Of a stretch of DNA of 49,074 bases, positions 34,820-44,065 are shown piece by piece. Both the position numbers and the translations under genes were made by a program. The stretch's first letter is position 1. Each line of letters begins with the position of its first letter. Origin of the DNA: Gammaproteobacteria bacterium (GTDB lineage Bacteria; Pseudomonadota; Gammaproteobacteria; Arenicellales; Poriferihabitantaceae); assembly GCA_028817405.1 (NCBI GenBank), contig JAPPPS010000081.1:1-49074 (forward strand), given 5' to 3'. The notes beneath the pieces are model-generated. The model was not told the origin of the DNA. It saw only the letters and a program-made list of their open reading frames with translations, and ran no database searches.

Positions 34820-36175
34820 TCAATTCCGCGGCGGCTGGGCCGGGTCGGCAACCGTCGCCGCGCCGGCCGCGCCGGCCGCGCCCACCGATTCCCCGGCCGA
34901 ATCCCCGCCCGCCACATCCAGCGTCAGGCGCAAGTCGCGGCCGACTCGCCGCAAGTCGGCGAATTGGAGGCGGTGGCGGTCATCGAGGCTTTCCAAGCCC
35001 GGCAAATCGAACATCTCGCGCGCGCCGCCGCCGCCGAGCAAGTCCGGCGCGAGATAAACCACGACTTGGTCGACCAATCCCTGCCGCAGCAACTCGCCGC
35101 TCAATTGCGGGCCGGCTTCCACCAGCAAATCGTTGACTTCGCGCGCCGCCAGTTCGCGCATGACTTGCGCCAGGTCGATGCGCCGGCCGGCGGCGCGGCA
35201 GACCAGCACTTCCACGCCGGGGCCGCGCAACAGCCCGATGGCCGCGGCCTCGGCCGCGGTGGTGATGAGCAACGCGTTGCCGGGCGCGCGCAGGATTTTC
35301 GCCCGCGGCGGGGTACTCAAGTGGCTGTCGAGGATGACGCGCAGCGGCTGGCGGCCGGTCGCCAGTTTGCCGTCGCGGCGCGCCCCCAAACGCACGGTTA
35401 GGCGCGGGTCGTCGCGCAGCACCGTGCCGATGCCGGTGAGAATCGCGGAACTGGCGGCGCGCAGACGGTGCGCGTCGCGGCGCGCCGCTGGGCCGGTAAT
35501 CCACTGGCTGCGGCCGTCGGCGAGCGCGGTTTTGCCGTCCAAACTGGCGGCCATTTTCAGCGTCACCCACGGTCGCCCGACGCTGAAACGGGCGCAAAAT
35601 CCGCGGTTTAATTGCGCCGCGGCGCGCGCGCCAACGCCGACCGTGACTTCGACGCCGGCGCGCCGCAACGCGCCCACGCCGTCGACGCGCGGGTTGGGGT
35701 CGTACATGGCGATGACCGCGCGGCCGATGCCGGCCGCGATGACCGCATCCGCGCACGGCGGGGTGCGCCCGTGATGCGAGCACGGCTCCAAGTTGGAATA
35801 CAGGGTCGCGCCGGCGGCGCGTTTGCCGGCCTGGCGCAGCGCCGCGATTTCCGCGTGCTCACCGCCGGCCGCGCGATGCCAGCCCTCGCCGACCACCGCG
35901 CCGCCGGCCACCACCACGCAGCCGACGCGCGGGTTGGGGTGGGTGCTGTTGATGCCCTTGGCCGCCAACGCCAGCGCGCGCGCCATGTGTTTTGCGTCGG
36001 CGGCGGCGGTGGGGCCGGCGATGCTGACGACCGCGGCGGCCGGCCGGGCCGCGACCTCGGCGGCCGCGGCGTTTTGCGCCGGTGCCGGTGCCGGTGCCGG
36101 CGCCGGTGCCGCCGGAGACCCCACGGCCGACCCCGGCCGATGCCGGGCGGCGAATTCTTTGACCGCGTCGAACAT
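34820..36175 (-). CDS. ribD: Bifunctional riboflavin deaminase/reductase
   Basis: THPNPRVGCVVV, GGEHAEIAAL, EPCSHHGRTPPCADA, RPWVTLKMAASLDGKTAL; start possibly downstream (repeat-rich N-terminus). Confidence 0.94.
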   Translation of the reverse strand: MFDAVKEFAARHRPGSAVGSPAAPAPAPAPAPAQNAAAAEVAARPAAAVVSIAGPTAAADAKHMARALALAAKGINSTHPNPRVGCVVVAGGAVVGEGWHRAAGGEHAEIAALRQAGKRAAGATLYSNLEPCSHHGRTPPCADAVIAAGIGRAVIAMYDPNPRVDGVGALRRAGVEVTVGVGARAAAQLNRGFCARFSVGRPWVTLKMAASLDGKTALADGRSQWITGPAARRDAHRLRAASSAILTGIGTVLRDDPRLTVRLGARRDGKLATGRQPLRVILDSHLSTPPRAKILRAPGNALLITTAAEAAAIGLLRGPGVEVLVCRAAGRRIDLAQVMRELAAREVNDLLVEAGPQLSGELLRQGLVDQVVVYLAPDLLGGGGAREMFDLPGLESLDDRHRLQFADLRRVGRDLRLTLDVAGGDSAGESVGAAGAAGAATVADPAQPPRN

Positions 36176-36184
36176 GCTTAAGAC

Positions 36185-36691
36185 TCAGACCTTGGCGCCG
36201 CCGAAAATCGACAGTTGCACTTTGTTCGGGCGGCTCAGTTGCGCGCCGCGCAGGCGCTCGACCTCGGTGTTGAAAGCGTCGACATCCTGAAACCGGCGGT
36301 ACACCGAAGCGAAGCGCAGATACGCCACGCCGTCCAGTTCGCTCAACTCGCGCATCACCGCCTCGCCGATGGCCGCGGCCGGCACTTCGCGCTCGCCGGC
36401 GCAGGTGAAACGGCGCATCACGCGCTTAATCGCGCCCTCGACGGTTTCGCCGCTGACCGGGCGTTTTTCCAGCGCGCGGTCGATGCCGCGCCGCAGTTTC
36501 GACTCATCGAACTTCTCGCGCCGGCCGTCGAATTTAATCACCTGCGGCATCGACAGCACGGTCTGCTCGAAGGTGCTGAAACGCTCGGCGCAAGCCGCGC
36601 ATTCGCGCCGGCGACGCACGCATTCGCCGCCGTCGCCGAGCCGCGAGTCGATGACCCGGGTGTCGGGGTGCGCGCAGTAGGGGCATTGCAT
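36185..36691 (-). CDS. nrdR: Transcriptional repressor NrdR
   Basis: MQCPYCAHPDTRVIDSRLGDGGECVRRRRECAACAERFSTFE. Confidence 0.97.
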   Translation of the reverse strand: MQCPYCAHPDTRVIDSRLGDGGECVRRRRECAACAERFSTFEQTVLSMPQVIKFDGRREKFDESKLRRGIDRALEKRPVSGETVEGAIKRVMRRFTCAGEREVPAAAIGEAVMRELSELDGVAYLRFASVYRRFQDVDAFNTEVERLRGAQLSRPNKVQLSIFGGAKV

Positions 36692-36766
36692 CGGTTCACG
36701 CCTCCATCGAAAATGCCGCGCCAAGCCGGGGGCCGGGCACAGGCGCGCGGTCAGGCGGGGCCGCGG

Positions 36767-37930
36767 TTACGGTTGCGCCGCGGGCGCGTCTTCGCCTTCC
36801 TTTTTCACCGGCAGCATGTCTTCGCGGGTGATGCCGAGCGCCAGCACCACCGGGCTGGCGACAAAAACCGATGAGTAGGTGCCGACGACCACGCCGATGA
36901 ACAGCGCGATGGCGAAGCCGCGAATCACTTCGCCGCCGAAAATCAACAAGGTCAAAACCACGAACAGCGTGGTCAGCGAGGTCAGCACCGTGCGCGGCAG
37001 GGTTTGGTTGATGGAGATGTTGATGATGTCGACCGCGCCGTGCTTGCGCATTTTGCGGAAGTTTTCGCGGATGCGGTCGTAGACCACGATGGTGTCGTTC
37101 AGCGAGTAGCCGATGACCGCCAGCACCGCGGCCAGCACCGGCAACGAGAACTCGAACTGAAACAGCGAGAAGATGCCCACCGTGACCAGCACATCATGCG
37201 CCAGCGCGATGACCGAGCCGACCGCAAAACGCCATTCAAAACGGAAGGTGACATAAATTAACACGCCGATGAGCGCATACAGCATCGCCAAGCCGCCTTG
37301 GTTGGCGAGTTCGTCGCCGACTTGCGGGCCGACGAATTCCACCCGGCGCATCTGCACCCGGCAGTCGGCGACGGTGGTGGCGGGCGCGGTTTCCGGGGTG
37401 ACGGTGGATTCGTCGGTGGAATCGGGGACGGTCGATTCGGCGACGGTATCGGCGACGGTGGAATCGGCGACGGTGGAGTCATCGATGAGGGCATCGCCGC
37501 GCACCGACACGCATTGCTGCAAGCCGCCGGGGCTCTCCTCGCCGGACAGTTGCTCGCCGAACGGCGCGCGCAGCACATTGATGAGTCGCTCGCTCAATCT
37601 CGCCGCGGAGCCGGCCGCATCGCCATCGACCGTGGCCGCGGCCGCGGAACCGGCCGGCAACCTCACCAACACATCCCGCGCGGTGCCGAAATGCTGCACC
37701 ACCGCGTCGCTGAAACCGCCCTCGCGCAACGCGCCGCGCACCGACTCGATTTCCACCGATTCCTCGTAGCCGACTTCGACCAAAGTACCGCCGCTGAAAT
37801 CGATGCCGAAGTTCAGGCCGCGGCCGAGCAGCGAGGATAGCCCTGCGACCAACAACAGCGTCGACACCGTCAGCGCCAACTTGCGCCGGCCGAGGAAGTC
37901 GATGCGGGTGGCGCGCTTGAAAATTTCCAT
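36767..37930 (-). CDS. secF: Protein translocase subunit SecF
   Basis: GIDFSGGTLVEVGYEE ... VIGYSLNDTIVVYDRIREN. Confidence 0.96.
   Translation of the reverse strand: MEIFKRATRIDFLGRRKLALTVSTLLLVAGLSSLLGRGLNFGIDFSGGTLVEVGYEESVEIESVRGALREGGFSDAVVQHFGTARDVLVRLPAGSAAAATVDGDAAGSAARLSERLINVLRAPFGEQLSGEESPGGLQQCVSVRGDALIDDSTVADSTVADTVAESTVPDSTDESTVTPETAPATTVADCRVQMRRVEFVGPQVGDELANQGGLAMLYALIGVLIYVTFRFEWRFAVGSVIALAHDVLVTVGIFSLFQFEFSLPVLAAVLAVIGYSLNDTIVVYDRIRENFRKMRKHGAVDIINISINQTLPRTVLTSLTTLFVVLTLLIFGGEVIRGFAIALFIGVVVGTYSSVFVASPVVLALGITREDMLPVKKEGEDAPAAQP
37368..37490. repeat. GGCGACGGTGGAATC repeat inside secF
   Basis: Encodes DDSTVADSTVADTVAESTVPDSTDESTV in minus frame. Confidence 0.93.
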
Positions 37931-37970
37931 GTCGGGTCTCGAATGCTTGGAGGCTGAAATGCTTAAATCA

Positions 37971-39854
37971 CTAAATCGACAACGCGCGCACCGACTTGCC
38001 GCCGTAGTACCAATTGATGAGGACGCGCGTGACCATGATGGCGGTGAACATCGAGGTGAGAATGCCGATGCTCAACGTGACCGCGAAGCCTTTAATTGGA
38101 CCGGTGCCGAAATTGAACAGCACCACGGCGGCGATGAGGGTGGTGATGTTGGCGTCGACGATGGTCGACAGCGCGCGGTCGTAGCCCAAGTGGATGCTGG
38201 CTTGCGGCGAGTTGCCGTTGCGAATTTCCTCGCGGATGCGCTCGAAAATGAGGACATTGGCGTCCACCGCCATGCCGACGGTGAGCACGATGCCGGCCAC
38301 GCCGGGCAAGGTCAGCGTCGCCTGAAAGAACGACAGCACCGCCACCATCAACGCCAAGTTCAAGGTCAAGGCGATGGTCGAGGTGACGCCGAACACGCGG
38401 TAATAAATGAGCATGAAAACCAGCACCAACAGGAAGCCGGCAAGCACCGAGTTGAAGCCCTGGTTGATGTTGGCGCGGCCGAGGCTGGGGCCGACGGTGC
38501 GCTCCTCGATGATTTCCACCGGCGCGGCCAAGGCCCCCGCGCGCAGCATCAACGCCAAGTCGCGCGCCTCGGACACGCTGTCCAAACCCTCGATTTGGAA
38601 ACGCTTGCCCAACTGGTCGCGAATCACCGGCGCGGTCAGCACTTCCTCGATTTTGCGACTCACGCGCAGCGGCCGGCCGCGCGCGTCGCGCTCGACATTG
38701 CCGTCCGCGTCGCGCTTGAGTTGCGAGGCGGTTTCCAGATACACCACCGCCATGCGGTTGCCGATGTTCTCGCCGGTGATGCGCGAGTTGATGCGCGCGC
38801 CCGCGGCGTCCAAGGTGATGCTGACAATCGGCGAGCCGGTCTGGGTGTCCAAACTGGCCGCGGCGTCGATGATGTTTTCGCCGGAATAAATGACGCGGCG
38901 CAGCAGCAGAATGCGGCGGTCGTCGCGGAAACGGTAGAACCGCGAGCCGGCGGGGGCCTGGCCGGATTGCAACGCCTCGGCGTTGTGTTCTTCGTCCACC
39001 AAGCGCATCTCCAGCGTGGCGGCGCGGCCGAGGATGCGCTTGGCGCGCGCGGTGTCCTGCACGCCCGGCAACTGAATCACCAAGCGCGCGTCGCCCTGGC
39101 GCTGCACCACCGGCTCGGCAACGCCCAACTGGTCGATGCGGTTGCGCAGCGCGGTCATGTTTTGCTCCAGCGCGAACGCCTTAATCTCGTCGACGCGCTC
39201 CTCGCCGAGCCGCGCCAACAACACGCCGCTGCGCGCTTCGTCGACGCGCGTCTCCAACTCCGGCGCGCGCCGCGCGATGAGCGCCTCGGCCGGCTCGATT
39301 TGCCCGGCGTCGCGCAATGCGACTTCGATGTCGCCGTCCGGGTTGGGGCGGATGCGACGGTAGCGCAGGCCGCCTTCGCGCAGGATGCGTTTTAGGTCCG
39401 CGGTGTATCGGTCATGCGCGCGCGCGACGGCGCTGTCCATGTCGACTTCCAGCAGGAAATGCACGCCGCCGCGCAAGTCCAAGCCGAGGTACATCGGGTT
39501 GGCGCCGGAGTCGGTCAGCCACGCCGGCGCGCCGGACAACAGCGTGAGCGCGGTGGTGTAACCGTCGCCGAGTTCGCGCTCGATGACTTCGCGCGCCTGC
39601 AACTGGCTCTCGATGTCGGCGAATCTCACGCGGATGCCGTCGGCGTCGCGCGCCAGCGCCTTGACCTCGATGGACGCCTCCGCCAGCGCCGACTCGACGC
39701 GCTGCAGCGCCTCAGCCCCGACGCTCAGCCCGCGCGCGCCGCGCACCTGCACGCCGGGGTCGTTGCCGAACACATTCGGCAGCGCATAAAACGCCCCGAC
39801 CGCGAGCACTAACGCGACCAGCGAATATTTCCACCAAGCGGTTTTGTTCAGCAT
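37971..39854 (-). CDS. secD: Protein translocase subunit SecD
   Basis: LGLDLRGGVHFLLEVDMDSAV ... TLPGVAGIVLTVGMAVDANVLIFERIREE. Confidence 0.97.
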   Translation of the reverse strand: MLNKTAWWKYSLVALVLAVGAFYALPNVFGNDPGVQVRGARGLSVGAEALQRVESALAEASIEVKALARDADGIRVRFADIESQLQAREVIERELGDGYTTALTLLSGAPAWLTDSGANPMYLGLDLRGGVHFLLEVDMDSAVARAHDRYTADLKRILREGGLRYRRIRPNPDGDIEVALRDAGQIEPAEALIARRAPELETRVDEARSGVLLARLGEERVDEIKAFALEQNMTALRNRIDQLGVAEPVVQRQGDARLVIQLPGVQDTARAKRILGRAATLEMRLVDEEHNAEALQSGQAPAGSRFYRFRDDRRILLLRRVIYSGENIIDAAASLDTQTGSPIVSITLDAAGARINSRITGENIGNRMAVVYLETASQLKRDADGNVERDARGRPLRVSRKIEEVLTAPVIRDQLGKRFQIEGLDSVSEARDLALMLRAGALAAPVEIIEERTVGPSLGRANINQGFNSVLAGFLLVLVFMLIYYRVFGVTSTIALTLNLALMVAVLSFFQATLTLPGVAGIVLTVGMAVDANVLIFERIREEIRNGNSPQASIHLGYDRALSTIVDANITTLIAAVVLFNFGTGPIKGFAVTLSIGILTSMFTAIMVTRVLINWYYGGKSVRALSI

Positions 39855-39907
39855 GATTGATGCGGGTTGGATGCGATTTTCATGAGCGGCGGCGCGTTGG
39901 ATTTTGA

Positions 39908-40366
39908 CTACGCGGGCGGATGCGGATGCTGCGTCATCTCACGCCGCAACGCGGCCTGGCGGATGCGCGAACCGTACACGAACACCGCGGCCAGCCCGGT
40001 GAGGTTCAGCCCGACCAGCCCGACGCCGGCCCAGTCGTGACCGATTGCAATCAAATAAATTCCGCCCGCAATCACCATCGTCGAAAGCGCGAAACCGGCG
40101 ATTAAGCCGAGATAACTGCGCTTGGAATCGCCGCGAATCACCGTGCTTTCCATGTCGATGCGATGCGCGGTTTGGGTTTCGGCGAGTTTCAGGATTCGGT
40201 CGGCCGCGCCGGGGACCAGCATTTCGTAACCTTCAAGCGTTTGCGGCGGCGGGATTGGGCCGGACCAGGTTTTTGTCTCGACGGTGGCGATGTGCCGCCG
40301 GTTCGATACGCCGCCCACTGGCGGCCGGGACCGGGACAAGCGATGGTTCGCGCGCCCTCTGCTCAC
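39908..40366 (-). CDS. DUF2335-like small two-TM membrane protein
   Basis: WSGPIPPPQTLEGYEMLVPGAADRILKLAETQTAHR then two hydrophobic helices; GTG start overlaps preceding TGA (GTGA). Confidence 0.8.
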   Translation of the reverse strand: MSRGRANHRLSRSRPPVGGVSNRRHIATVETKTWSGPIPPPQTLEGYEMLVPGAADRILKLAETQTAHRIDMESTVIRGDSKRSYLGLIAGFALSTMVIAGGIYLIAIGHDWAGVGLVGLNLTGLAAVFVYGSRIRQAALRREMTQHPHPPA

Positions 40367-40611
40367 CCTTCACTCGCGGTGTTGTCCGCGGCGGCCAACC
40401 GGTCCGATTCCTCGGCAGTGAACTCCGCCACGGCATGGCGAAAATCCCCTCCGATGACCTCCCAGTCCTTGCGCAGCGCGGCGCTGTCCGGGTCGGTATC
40501 GCCGGGGGCGCCGGACGCGTTGTAGACGCCAAGCGTGTTGCCAAAATCCATGATGCGCGCCACGCCTTCGGCAAACGAAGGGCGGGCGTAGAGGTAGTCG
40601 CTGGGTTGCAT
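40363..40611 (-). CDS. Small conserved-type hypothetical protein (82 aa) coupled to DUF2335-like gene
   Basis: MQPSDYLYARPSFAEGVARIMDFGNTLGVYNASGAPGDTDPDSAALRKDWEVIGGDFRHAV. Confidence 0.75.
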   Translation of the reverse strand: MQPSDYLYARPSFAEGVARIMDFGNTLGVYNASGAPGDTDPDSAALRKDWEVIGGDFRHAVAEFTAEESDRLAAADNTASEG

Positions 40612-40670
40612 GTCGGTCTCCCGTGGGGTTGGTTTAAGGGCGCGAGTATAGGCGTTGCGATGGGCGCGCG

Positions 40671-41450
40671 TCAACTGCATTTGCTCTCGCCGCAGTTCAG
40701 GCAGGTCAGGCAGTTGTCCATGACAATCATCGCTTTGGTGTGGCACTTGCCGCACAACTCCGCGCCCGCGGGGAAGTCGCCGTTGGCGTCGCCGAGGTCG
40801 GCTTTGAGGGCGGCCTGCTGCTGCTCGAACTTGCGGCGTTTTTGCTCGATGATTTCGCGCTGGTGCTTGTCGACCACCGGCGCTTTGATGAGGCCGATGA
40901 TTTTCAGGTGCGCCTCGATGACATAGCCGATTTCCGCGACCAGCGACGGCATGTATTTGCCGCCTTTGCGGAAGTAGCCGCCCTTCGGGTCGAACACGCT
41001 TTGCAGTTCCTTGACCAGAAAGGTGACATCGCCGCCCTTGCGAAACACCGCGGACACGATGAGAGTCAGCGCGGAAATCCACTGGTAGTGGTCCATGTTT
41101 TTGGAGTTGATGAACATCTCGAACGGGCGGCGTTTTTCGTACGGCGTGCCGGGGTTCAGCAGCATGTCGTTGATGGTGATGTAGAACGCGTGTTCGGACA
41201 CCGGGGTTTTGATTTTGTAGGTGCTGCCGACCAACATCTCCGGGCGCTCGACCTTCTCGTGCATGCGCGCGATGTTGCCCGCACCGTTGCCGCCGTGGCC
41301 GGTCGCGCGGGTTTTGGCCGCCGGGGCCGACGCTGTCGATGTCGATGTCGATGCCGCTGACTTGGAGTCGGACTCGGCCTCGGCGGCGCGCTCTTCCTGC
41401 GCTTCGACGAGGTGGTAGTCGACGATTTTCTGCTTGATTTGGATGCTCAT
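40671..41450 (-). CDS. nrdJb: NrdJb-like accessory/C-terminal component of B12-dependent ribonucleotide reductase
   Basis: YITINDMLLNPGTPYEKRRPFEMFINSKNMDHYQWISALTLIVSAVFRKGGDVTFLVKELQSVFDP; C-terminal CGKCHTKAMIVMDNCLTCLNCGESKC. Confidence 0.88.
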   Translation of the reverse strand: MSIQIKQKIVDYHLVEAQEERAAEAESDSKSAASTSTSTASAPAAKTRATGHGGNGAGNIARMHEKVERPEMLVGSTYKIKTPVSEHAFYITINDMLLNPGTPYEKRRPFEMFINSKNMDHYQWISALTLIVSAVFRKGGDVTFLVKELQSVFDPKGGYFRKGGKYMPSLVAEIGYVIEAHLKIIGLIKAPVVDKHQREIIEQKRRKFEQQQAALKADLGDANGDFPAGAELCGKCHTKAMIVMDNCLTCLNCGESKCS

Positions 41451-41538
41451 GTTCGAAGTGCTCTCGAGGTGAAGTTCGCGGTTCGCGCGCCAAGCCGCGG
41501 TTGAAATCCGCAGATTGAATCCCGCTTAAAACCCGCGG

Positions 41539-43692
41539 TCAGAACCGCCCGTAATACCCTTCCTTCAACGCGTCAAACAAATTCGCGGCGGTGTGCGTCT
41601 CGCCGTCGTATTCGATTTCCTCGTTGCCTTTGGCTTCGACCGTCTCGCCGTTGTCGAGGGTAAAACGATAGGTGGTGTTTTCCAAGTCCGCGTCCTTGAC
41701 CAACACGCCTTGGAACACGGCCGGATTGAAGCGGAAAGTGGTGCAGCCTTTCAAGCCCTTCTCCCACGCATAACGGTAGATGTCTTGAAACTCTTCGAAG
41801 GCGAAATCGGTCGGCACATTGGCGGTCTTGGAAATCGACGAGTCAATCCACTGCTGGGCCGCGGCCTGCACATCGACATGCTGCTTGGGCGTGATGTCGG
41901 CGGCGGTGATGAAATAATCCGGCAGTTGGTTGCGCGCATCCTCGGCGCTCGGCGAGGCGTCGGGGTTGACCAGTTGCCGGTACGCCAACAACTCAAACGA
42001 CAGCACCTCCACTTTCTGCTTCGATTTCTTGCCCTCGCGAATCACATTGCGGCTGTACATGTGCGCGAACGACGGCTCAATGCCGTTGCTGGCGTTGTTG
42101 CCGAGCGACAAACTGATGGTGCCGGTCGGGGCGATGGAAGTGTGGTGGGTGTAGCGGCAACCCTTCTCGGCGATGGCATCGCGCAGCGTTTGCGGGAACT
42201 GCTGCATGTATCGACTATACTTCCCCATCAGCACCGCGCCACGCACCCGGTCGCCGGCTTGGTAACCGTCCTCGGCCATCTCCGGGCGGCGCGCCAACAT
42301 CTCGACGGTGACCTCAAACTCCTGGTCGAGAATCGGCGCGCACCCCTTCTCCTCGGCTAATTGAATGCCGGTCTCCCAGCCCACTTCCGCCATCTCTTGC
42401 GCCACCCGCCGGGTGAAGTCCAGCGACTCCTCGCTGCCGTATTTAATGCCGAGAAGCGTCAACGCCGAGCCCAGCCCCAAGAAGCCCATGCCGTGACGGC
42501 GTTTGGCGGTAATCTCGGCGCGCTGCTGCGCCAGCGGCAACTCGTTGACCTCCACCACATTGTCCAGCATGCGCGAGAACACCGCGACCACTTCACGGTA
42601 TTTTTCCCAGTCAAAACGCGCATCGGTGGTGAACGGCTGGTCGACAAACCGCGTTAGGTTGACCGAGCCCAGCAGGCATGCGCCGTACGGCGGCAGCGGC
42701 TGTTCGCCGCATGGATTGGTGGCGCGGATGTTCTCGCAGAACCAGTTGTTGTTCAGGTCGTTGATGCGGTCGATGAGGATGAAGCCCGGCTCGGCGTAGT
42801 CGTAGGTGGAACTCATAATCACATTCCACAACCGCTTGGCGCGCACCGTCTCATACACCCGGCAGGCGGTGCGGCCCAAGTCGTCGGTGATGTAATCGTC
42901 GTTGTCGCCGCGCGGCCAGTGCCGCCAGATAATTTTGGATGCGCCGTCTTCAAACTCGCGCGCCGTGGCCGGAAACGACAGTGGCCATGCGGCATCGTCG
43001 GCCACCGCCTGCATGAACTCGTCGGTAATCAAACACGACAGGTTGAACTGGCGCAGGCGGCGGTCTTCGCGCTTGGCGCGGATGAACCCCATGATGTCCG
43101 GGTGGCTGATGTCGAAAGTGCCCATCTGCGCGCCGCGGCGGCCGCCGGCCGAGGACACGGTGAAGCACATTGAGTCGAAAATATCCATGAACGACAGCGG
43201 CCCGGAGGTATACGCGCCGGCGCCGCTGACGAACGCGCCTTTGGGCCGCAGGGTGGAGAATTCATAGCCGATGCCGCAGCCGGCTTTCAGGGTCATGCCG
43301 GCCTCGTGCACCGAGACCAGAATGCCGTCCATGGAATCCGGCACCGTGCGCGACACCGTGCAATTAATGGTACTGGTCGCTGGTTTGTGCTGCTGCGCGC
43401 CGGCGTTGGCGACGATGCGCCCGGCCGGGATGGCGCCGTTTTGCAACGCCCACAGGAATTTTTCATACCACGCGCGCTGTTGTTCTTCGCCGCTCTCGAC
43501 CGCCGCCAAAGTGCCGGCGACGCGCTCAAAAGTGGCGTCGATGTCGGCGTCCACGGCCTCGCCGCGCACCGTTTTGAGGCGGTATTTTTTGTCCCAGATG
43601 TCGGCCGAAGCGGGCTGCATTTCGATGCGCTGCGGGTCGCGCGGGCCGTGGCGCGGGCCGGTTTTTTGCCGAATGGCTGTAACTTGTGACAT
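41539..43692 (-). CDS. nrdJ: Adenosylcobalamin-dependent ribonucleoside-diphosphate reductase
   Basis: NPCGEQPLPPYGACLLGSVNLTRFV; GIGYEFSTLRPKG; SIAPTGTISLSLGNNASNGIEPSF. Confidence 0.95.
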   Translation of the reverse strand: MSQVTAIRQKTGPRHGPRDPQRIEMQPASADIWDKKYRLKTVRGEAVDADIDATFERVAGTLAAVESGEEQQRAWYEKFLWALQNGAIPAGRIVANAGAQQHKPATSTINCTVSRTVPDSMDGILVSVHEAGMTLKAGCGIGYEFSTLRPKGAFVSGAGAYTSGPLSFMDIFDSMCFTVSSAGGRRGAQMGTFDISHPDIMGFIRAKREDRRLRQFNLSCLITDEFMQAVADDAAWPLSFPATAREFEDGASKIIWRHWPRGDNDDYITDDLGRTACRVYETVRAKRLWNVIMSSTYDYAEPGFILIDRINDLNNNWFCENIRATNPCGEQPLPPYGACLLGSVNLTRFVDQPFTTDARFDWEKYREVVAVFSRMLDNVVEVNELPLAQQRAEITAKRRHGMGFLGLGSALTLLGIKYGSEESLDFTRRVAQEMAEVGWETGIQLAEEKGCAPILDQEFEVTVEMLARRPEMAEDGYQAGDRVRGAVLMGKYSRYMQQFPQTLRDAIAEKGCRYTHHTSIAPTGTISLSLGNNASNGIEPSFAHMYSRNVIREGKKSKQKVEVLSFELLAYRQLVNPDASPSAEDARNQLPDYFITAADITPKQHVDVQAAAQQWIDSSISKTANVPTDFAFEEFQDIYRYAWEKGLKGCTTFRFNPAVFQGVLVKDADLENTTYRFTLDNGETVEAKGNEEIEYDGETHTAANLFDALKEGYYGRF

Positions 43693-43880
43693 GGCTGCCT
43701 CTTTTGGTTTGCTCGGTTGTCGAGTTTGCTCTCGCTTGCTCTGACTGGGTCTCTTTGCGTCTTTTCGCCACCGGCCGCCGGTGCCGCCAATGGCCGCCAG
43801 TTTAACACCGCCTGACCGTCAGTCGCTGCGCCGGTGGCATCAGCCGGTTATTTTAGCCGAAAGCGGTTTTGACCGGCGAC

Positions 43881-43930
43881 CACTATATCTTGTGGCAAGC
43901 GCGCGAGAATATACCACGATATAGTTTTGT
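43881..43930 (-). promoter_or_regulatory. Two NrdR-box-like sites upstream of nrdJ
   Basis: CCACTATATCTTGTGG (43881-43896) and CCACGATATAGTTTTG (43915-43930), centres 34 bp apart. Confidence 0.8.
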
Positions 43931-44065
43931 CAAGCGCCGCTGCCGCCAAAAGGCGAAAATCCAAAAGCCGCGCCCGGCCCGCCTCTCGCCACCGTCCCGC
44001 TGCATCGCCATGCTACACTTTTGCGTCCGCCGCCGCCCGCCGATGCCCGCAATTGGAATGACGGA

